A stretch of DNA of 64,000 nucleotides from contig CP021224.1 of the NCBI GenBank assembly GCA_003999685.1, positions 124,001 to 188,000 on the forward strand, written 5' to 3'. Under the pieces are notes generated by a model. That model was not told the DNA's origin and ran no database searches. It saw nothing but the letters and a program-made list of their open reading frames with translations. This document shows positions 58,565 through 64,000 of this stretch, piece by piece. The translations under genes were made by a program, and so were the position numbers. Numbering within the stretch: position 1 is the first letter of the stretch; each line of letters begins with the position of its first letter. The stretch is from Taiwanofungus camphoratus (lineage: Eukaryota; Basidiomycota; Agaricomycetes; Polyporales; Taiwanofungaceae).

Positions 58565-59431
58565 ATGACCGATTCCGAAGATATTCTTTCAGAGTCGTTG
58601 CAAACGCTCTATGACTACACCCCCATCACACATTCCTCTGCGGGATCGCTGTTCACCTACAACTGCCCGGAACCCCTCTGGCGACAATATGTTTTGAAGA
58701 CGTCAGAAGCTTTACCGCCTTCTATCATTCTCAGAACACCAGACACCCAATCTGCCCATTGGTCCTTGCACGCGTCGTCCATCTGGGTGTCATCGTTGTA
58801 TGTCGCCGATCACCTGGCTGATCTCCAGCTTGACCGTCATCTACAATCGGCTGCAGCCAGAGATGAAACTCTGTACGTGCTTGAACTAGGTGCTGGAGCC
58901 GGTCTACCAGGAATCTTGATAGCAAAATGCTACGATAATATCAGTGTGGTTTCAAGTGATTACCCTGACGAATGTCTGATCGAGACCTTGGCGGGCAACA
59001 TCGAGCGAAACGACGTTAGGGCAAGATGTTGTGTTGTGCCTTATGCCTGGGGCTCGGAGCCTTCGGTTCTTCTCGAAAAGGTGACTCGGACCCATACACT
59101 GTCTACGCGTGGCTTCGATGCCATTTTGGCCGCAGACACCTTGTGGAATCCCGAGTTGCACCATCTTTTTGTGGAGACGCTGTGTTCGACACTAAGAAAG
59201 TCAGAAGAAGCTCGAATATATCTCGTCGCAGGTCTCCACACAGGAAGATACACGATTCAAGCATTTCTGAACGTAGTCCATGGTGCCGGTCTCGAAGTGG
59301 AGGAAGCAATAGAAAGGGAGATCAACGGAGATGGTCAACGTCCGTGGAAAGTAGAGAGGGGAGAAAATGAGACAGAGAAAGACCGAAGACGTTGGGTAGT
59401 GTGGTTATCTTTGAAATGGGTATCGTTGTAG
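58565..59431 (+). CDS. EFM7: EFM7/NNT1-like protein lysine methyltransferase
   Basis: A class I S-adenosylmethionine methyltransferase of the METTL21/EFM7 group. Yeast Efm7 (Nnt1) modifies the N-terminus and adjacent lysine of elongation factor 1A. A single exon from M-T-D-S-E-D-I-L-S at 58565 gives 288 aa; the 74 codons upstream in the same frame look like 5' leader. Motif I is V-L-E-L-G-A-G-A-G-L-P-G, followed by V-V-S-S-D-Y-P-D, which is characteristic of this subgroup. The post-motif region reads I-L-A-A-D-T-L-W-N. Y-D-Y-T-P-I near the N-terminus and L-P-P-S-I-I-L-R-T-P also fit the group. Cytosolic. It ends R-R-W-V-V-W-L-S-L-K-W. Confidence 0.88.
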   Translation: MTDSEDILSESLQTLYDYTPITHSSAGSLFTYNCPEPLWRQYVLKTSEALPPSIILRTPDTQSAHWSLHASSIWVSSLYVADHLADLQLDRHLQSAAARDETLYVLELGAGAGLPGILIAKCYDNISVVSSDYPDECLIETLAGNIERNDVRARCCVVPYAWGSEPSVLLEKVTRTHTLSTRGFDAILAADTLWNPELHHLFVETLCSTLRKSEEARIYLVAGLHTGRYTIQAFLNVVHGAGLEVEEAIEREINGDGQRPWKVERGENETEKDRRRWVVWLSLKWVSL

Positions 59432-59639
59432 TTATATATGCCGTGAACTGTGCGATGTCCAACTTCCTTGCGTGGTCTTTATAGAATCTGGGTCTTCGCC
59501 GCCCAGTAGCGTTATTAGGTAATTCATAACAACTGCCGTATATGGATGATTGGTCAGTAATAGTGTAGTCCACAGACTTACGGAGTTGCAGCGTCGCTGA
59601 CACCTTGCTCACATACTATCTCCTTCGTTCCTCTCCAAT

Positions 59640-60100
59640 ATGGTTTGCAAGAAATGTGAGAGCGTAAGGACCTTTATTATCCATTCTGATTGTCGGTTAC
59701 CTAATCATATCTTGTAGAAACTGTCCAAGGTCGCAGCTCCCGATCCGTTCACATCGACGTCCCAAAGTATCAAAGATGGCACACGGAAAATTGGGGAGAA
59801 CAAGCTGTTGACTCGGCCAGGCGGCTCGAAGAACCGGTTTCAAGTATGTCTCTTCATGTTTCTTTGCAGGCGGATAAGTTCACAGTAATTTGAAGCCATA
59901 CCAAGGCAAATGCAAAGATTGTAAGTCAACTGTCACGCAGAACAGGGCGAAGTATTGTCATGGTGTGCTCTAAGTTCATCTCTCACGTTGTATGTGGCTA
60001 ACTATCGGTCAATCTAGGTTGTGCATACAAGCGAGGTGTGTGCGCTATATGCGGTAAACAGGTCTTGGACACAACAGGCTACGTGATGTCGGCTAAGTAG
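59640..60100 (+). CDS. CRIPT: CRIPT-like cysteine-rich protein
   Basis: Exons 59640-59663, 59718-59843, 59896-59962 and 60018-60100 give 99 aa in an exact frame, matching the roughly 100-aa CRIPT family. It has M-V-C-K-K-C-E at the start, K-L-S-K-V-A-A-P-D-P-F, then Cys pairs C-K-D-C, Y-C-H-G-C-A-Y-K-R-G-V-C-A-I-C-G-K and V-L-D-T-T-G-Y. Animal CRIPT binds PDZ domains and is part of the minor spliceosome in humans. The fungal role is probably in splicing, by inference. The eight-Cys pattern suggests two zinc sites. The first exon is only 24 nt. The acceptor at 59895 was chosen because nearer AG sites give an immediate stop. Confidence 0.92.
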
Positions 60101-60742
60101 GACAGCTCAGAGTATTCATCGTCTTGGCACATGGACTTCTGTACTAGTAGGCCTTTGTGTAGAGTCATATGTATGTCATTATTCTTATTAACCCATTTCT
60201 TACTGAGGCTATGTGTGTCAATTCTATTTGATGTACTGAGAACGAGTACTTGCAGTATCAGCTTGTCGGCAGATGAAAATATCTGACTGAATGTCCAACA
60301 AGTGTTCTCCCTTGTCTGGTTCTGCCTCAAACCAATGTGCTACGGCCTCCTCACCGCAAGCGTAAAAAAAGCCGTGCGTTTCTTATTATTGTCGCTCTTA
60401 CGTTTTGTACCCGTGCGGTGCTTAGCAAAATAGTATTATGCCTCAAGTTTGTCAAAGGACAGCCCACTGTCAAATCTAGACTCAACGAATATGAAGCGGA
60501 GCATACTGAACGGTTTACAGAGGTTTAGACCCGGCACGCCAACGCAGATGCTCGATATTCTAAATCAATTATAAGTCAGATTGCTCGTACATTGGAGTGA
60601 CAAATGTAAGATGTATCAATGCCAGTATGTCAGTAAATTGCACCCGATAACACGACAAGATAGAGCGAAGACAACCGAAAACCTGTCCAACGCGACCCGG
60701 AAGAGAGGCCACAGATTGCTGAATATGCAAGAGTCGAGACTG
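60101..60742. other. Convergent intergenic region
   Basis: Between the stops of CRIPT and the SNF2 gene. No supported gene; nothing specific seen. Confidence 0.45.
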
Positions 60743-63700
60743 TTATATTTTCGTCTTGGTCCTCTGCTCGTAGATCTCAACGTCAATTGTATTTGTGCTG
60801 AGGAATCGCCAAACGTTCACATGCTTCATTTGTCCAAATCTTCTCAACCGCCCGATTGCCTGGATCTCGCAAGCATCATAAATCTCCTGGGACGGGGCAA
60901 GCAGTGGCGAGAGGAATACAGCGTGGTTGGCTGACGTCAAATTAGCCCCACTCGCGCTTTCGTCCATAACATTGAGGAGTAGGACTCGTTCGTCGCTGTC
61001 ATTCTGAAACTTCTCTAAGTTCTTGCTCTTCTGAGATGCGGAACCTTTGATCTCGAGGAACTTGACACGATTAGCTGAGAGAGCCTCGGCGACTTTCTTC
61101 ATGAGGTCTGGAAATTGGACGAAGATCAAGATGCGCTCATCTCTGGGTATTTTTTTCCTAAAATAACGAGAACACATCAAAAGTGTGAACATAGCAGAAG
61201 GCATGACAGTAACGCACTTGATGAGGTGAATGACCTGTTCGAGCTTCAGCCCGTAATGTTTACCGCGCCCATCGCGAGCCTCGTCATCGACACCCAGCGT
61301 ATCGCCTTTGACAACGTTAAGCACCCGAGCTGCTGCGCTACAGGCACCTGCAGCCGCATAGACGCATTCCTCCTTTTCCGCGCATCTCATCACACACTCA
61401 AAACAGCCCATATGGCCACAAGACGATAAAACAGCGATCTCATCAATCGGAACTTTGTCCCGGCTGCAAGCAGGGCACGAAACAACTAGCGGGGTTTCCA
61501 CTTGCTTTTGCAGATCCCGAACTGCAGTGAAGTAGCGCAAGGATCGTACGCGTCCTACCAATTCCTTAGTGAGTCGCCGAATCTCGTGAGTTTGTTCACG
61601 ATGCTGCCAGATGAGTTCCTTGGTGCTGTTGGACAAGTGCTCATCCTTCGCCTTGCTCTTGCCCTTCATTGCACTGGCCTTTGTCTCCTGCTTATTAGTG
61701 ACCGCTTTGAGCGGTACTGGAGCTTTGGCTTTGTCTAAGAGCGCCTGCGCAACTTTGGTGGCCTCTTCATCGCCAACACCTTCGTTCCGCGTGACTCGGT
61801 TGTATTCACAGAAAAGGGATTCCGCATCGACCTTTCCTATCTTCTTCTCCATCTTAACGGCCTCTTCCAGCCTCTTCAGCAACTCAGCCTTGCAGTTGTC
61901 AAGTTGCTTCTTCCGTTCTTCAACGATGACCTCGCATGCCTTCATGGCATTTTCCCTGTCCGATGTGTCAAGTTCGAAATGGGAACAACGCTTCAAGAGT
62001 GCTTCTTCAGCAGTGCTACAGATTTGTCAGCGAGATCAGCATTCACTACGACGATGCTCGATAGCTTTATGTTCACCTGCTCTCGCCCAGGGCCTGAGCC
62101 ACACGCTTCTCGCGATCACTCTCGCTTTTCTTGCCGCGTTTCACAGTCATGTCCAGGGCTCGGAGATGATGCTCGAGTTCCAGATAAATCGCGCGTTCAG
62201 CTGCCGGGAGATCCACCTTCTTGATCTCTTGACTTGATGGTATCTCGTCGATTTCAGCAATGTTCTACGTTTGTAATGAGTACCATTCATAAGAATGCGT
62301 TGATAAAGGACAAATACCTGACGGACAAAGCGGTCCAAAAAGGCCTGACCAACCTCATGCCTGTGAGCATGCCATTCCAAACTGTGCACCTCACGGAACG
62401 AGTGGAACTTTTCGACCGCTAGCGGAACAATGAGTCAAAGTTGAGCTAGAACTGCGAACATCTTACCGGTCTGCTCTCGCCGCCGTTTCTTCACTTGTGA
62501 GGATTGACCTTCGCTGTCATCATCAACCCCGAGATGCAAGTTGAGGAATGCTGAAATGGTTTTCAAAGCTCCGAAATCATGGATGGGTGGAGTACCCGAC
62601 AGAACCCAATGCCTCTCAGCGGTCAGGTTGGTAACCATCGAATGAATCTTGCCATCGAGGTACGTATATTCGTCAACAACTTTACGTGCAAAGTGGAACA
62701 TCTCCAATGGTGGGGCCTGCATCTGAGACCAGTCCTTTTTGACTGCGTGAGACCGCAGTTTCCATGGGTCCGAGTCCTCTCTCCTCTTCTGCTTTTTTGC
62801 GGGTCTCTTGTCGTCATTTTCGGCCTTCCTTTTCTTCGCGGTCTTCTTAGCTTTACCCTTCGATAGATTAGAATCATCAAGATCCATGCTCTCATCGTCT
62901 GAAGTCGTCGCTGTATTTTTCTTAGCAACCTTAGCCTTAGACTTGATATGGGATTTTCGCTTCGGTTTCCCACTGGCTTCATCATCGGATATTGCTGCTG
63001 TGTCTGCAGCGGTATCACCATCGGATTGGGTTTCTTCCGCAGAAGACTCTTCGTAATCGGATGACTTGGATGCTTTAGGACGTTTAGCATAGGTTGCCTT
63101 TTTAACGCGATATTTGGGCCGGCAGTCATTGTCCTCGTCGGTAGGCTGGAAATCATCGAACGTCTCTTCTTGCTCCTCCTCGTCGGATATCAAAATGGCG
63201 CGCTTCGGTACTCTGCGTTGTCGACCCTTGGCGAGATTAGAGTCGCTTTGATCTGCTTCGGTCACCTCAGCCGCGGACGAGGTTGGAGGACTGGTGGCCC
63301 TTGAGGACACCGGTGTGGATGCTCCTGAAGATGACTTAGTCTTTGAAGTAATAGGAATCACAACCTCCATGATGAGACCTGTACGCGGGCTCTTGGAAGG
63401 AGCCGACTTGGAGATAGGCTGGATCTTCTCCACAGATGTGGCTTCTGCGGCCTCTCGGTAAGTCTTGCCTTTCATACGTTTTGTTGGTACAAAGAAATTA
63501 GACTCATCGTCATCTGAGACAAAATATAAGCTAGACTATATTGAAACATTTAGCACATTCAGCACATACCGAGCTTTCTTCCCTCTTGTATTTGCTCCAT
63601 AACGCGAGTAGCACCCTCTTCTTTCAGACGTTCAACTTGTTCCCGAAGAGACGATAATACGATATCCAGACGTGCATTGAAATATCTACCATCTTGTGCC

Positions 63701-64000
63701 GGAAGACTTCCAGCAGCAGCAAAAGCCTCAAGGTTAGCCAGATAGACACTGCTCCTGAACAGATTAGACGCAACGACAACGATGTCGGCCTCCTGGATTT
63801 CTTCGATGGTGAGAGGGTTCAAATTCGTCGCTGTCGATATTACCACGACTTTGAAGCGTGTGCCGGTGAATTTCTTCACCTCGGAGTCCCATTGCCTGGT
63901 CAGATGTGGGGGTACGATGACGAGCGTTGCCTTGACAGGAATCTTGCCCTTCATGTTTTTGATTTTGCGGAACTCCTTGTCGACATCTTTAGAGGCGGAA
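60743..64000 (-). CDS. SNF2-family ATPase with RING finger, 5' end cut by window edge
   Basis: The C-terminal part of a large nuclear SNF2-type ATPase with a RING inserted before the helicase C domain, an arrangement like Rad5/SHPRH-type translocases/E3 ligases. From the right edge, T-L-V-I-V-P-P-H-L-T-R-Q-W is motif Ia. An insert of about 250 residues, very rich in Lys/Arg and Ser/Asp/Glu, follows (about 63470-62720). Motif II reads V-V-D-E-Y-T and motif III W-V-L-S-G-T-P-P. The RING has V-S-C-P-A-C, then S-C-G-H-M-G-C-F-E-C (about 61480-61380). Helicase C shows I-L-I-F-V-Q-F, S-G-A-N-L-T-S-A and motif VI A-I-G-R-L-R-R-F-G-Q. Walker A lies beyond the window. Motif II departs from the usual DEAH. 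Long coiled-coil-like sequence precedes the RING. It stops at 60743 after Q-R-T-K-T-K-I. Confidence 0.88.

Overview
This window is nuclear DNA from a filamentous basidiomycete, most likely a wood-decay agaricomycete. Genes are split by many short introns (about 45-75 nt, GT..AG). The two laccases have the mature start Q-L-G-P-I typical of white-rot polypores, and several proteins look restricted to basidiomycetes. I recognise about 23 protein genes. No convincing tRNA, rRNA or CRISPR array is visible. Exon coordinates were worked out by eye; where full gene models are given (NmrA-like, FAD oxidoreductase, CmcJ-like, PAN6, CAX4, first BCS1-like, first laccase, CRIPT) the exon lengths sum to an exact multiple of three.

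Layout. 1-2.9 kb is gene-poor and carries a 28-bp terminal-inverted-repeat element. 2.9-8.8 kb holds an NmrA-like dehydrogenase (+), an FAD oxidoreductase (-) and a small coiled-coil protein (-). 10.2-15.2 kb holds a CmcJ/GA4-desaturase-like enzyme (+), pantothenate synthetase (-) and dolichyl-diphosphatase (-). 15.9-34.3 kb is a symmetric block: a BCS1-like AAA ATPase (+), two laccases in tandem (+, about 3.2 kb apart), an RPP40-like gene (+) and a second BCS1-like paralogue (-). 35.8-39.5 kb holds a Ser/Pro-rich protein and an MFS anion transporter (both -). 39.5-43.1 kb is gene-poor.

43.2-49.6 kb holds three minus-strand genes: an IFI6/27-like membrane protein, a glycine-rich-domain (GRDP/DUF1399-type) protein and a GH16 glucanase. 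51.2-54.2 kb is a divergent PEX7 / SIRT4-like pair whose starts are 73 bp apart. 54.5-57.6 kb has two adjacent genes that share an unusual, strictly spaced C2HC motif (three copies in all). 57.9-60.1 kb holds a small unknown gene, an EFM7/NNT1-like methyltransferase (+) and CRIPT (+). 60.7 kb to the right edge is the C-terminal part of a SNF2 ATPase with an internal RING.

Most genes are housekeeping (CoA synthesis, N-glycan precursor recycling, RNase P/MRP, peroxisome import, translation-factor methylation). The laccases, GH16 enzyme and perhaps the FAD and CmcJ-like enzymes fit a saprotrophic, lignocellulose-degrading lifestyle. The most unusual signals are the new C2HC motif family, two microexons (10 and 15 nt), the mirrored BCS1-like paralogues around the laccases, the disturbed reading frame of the RPP40-like gene and two families of small dispersed repeats.
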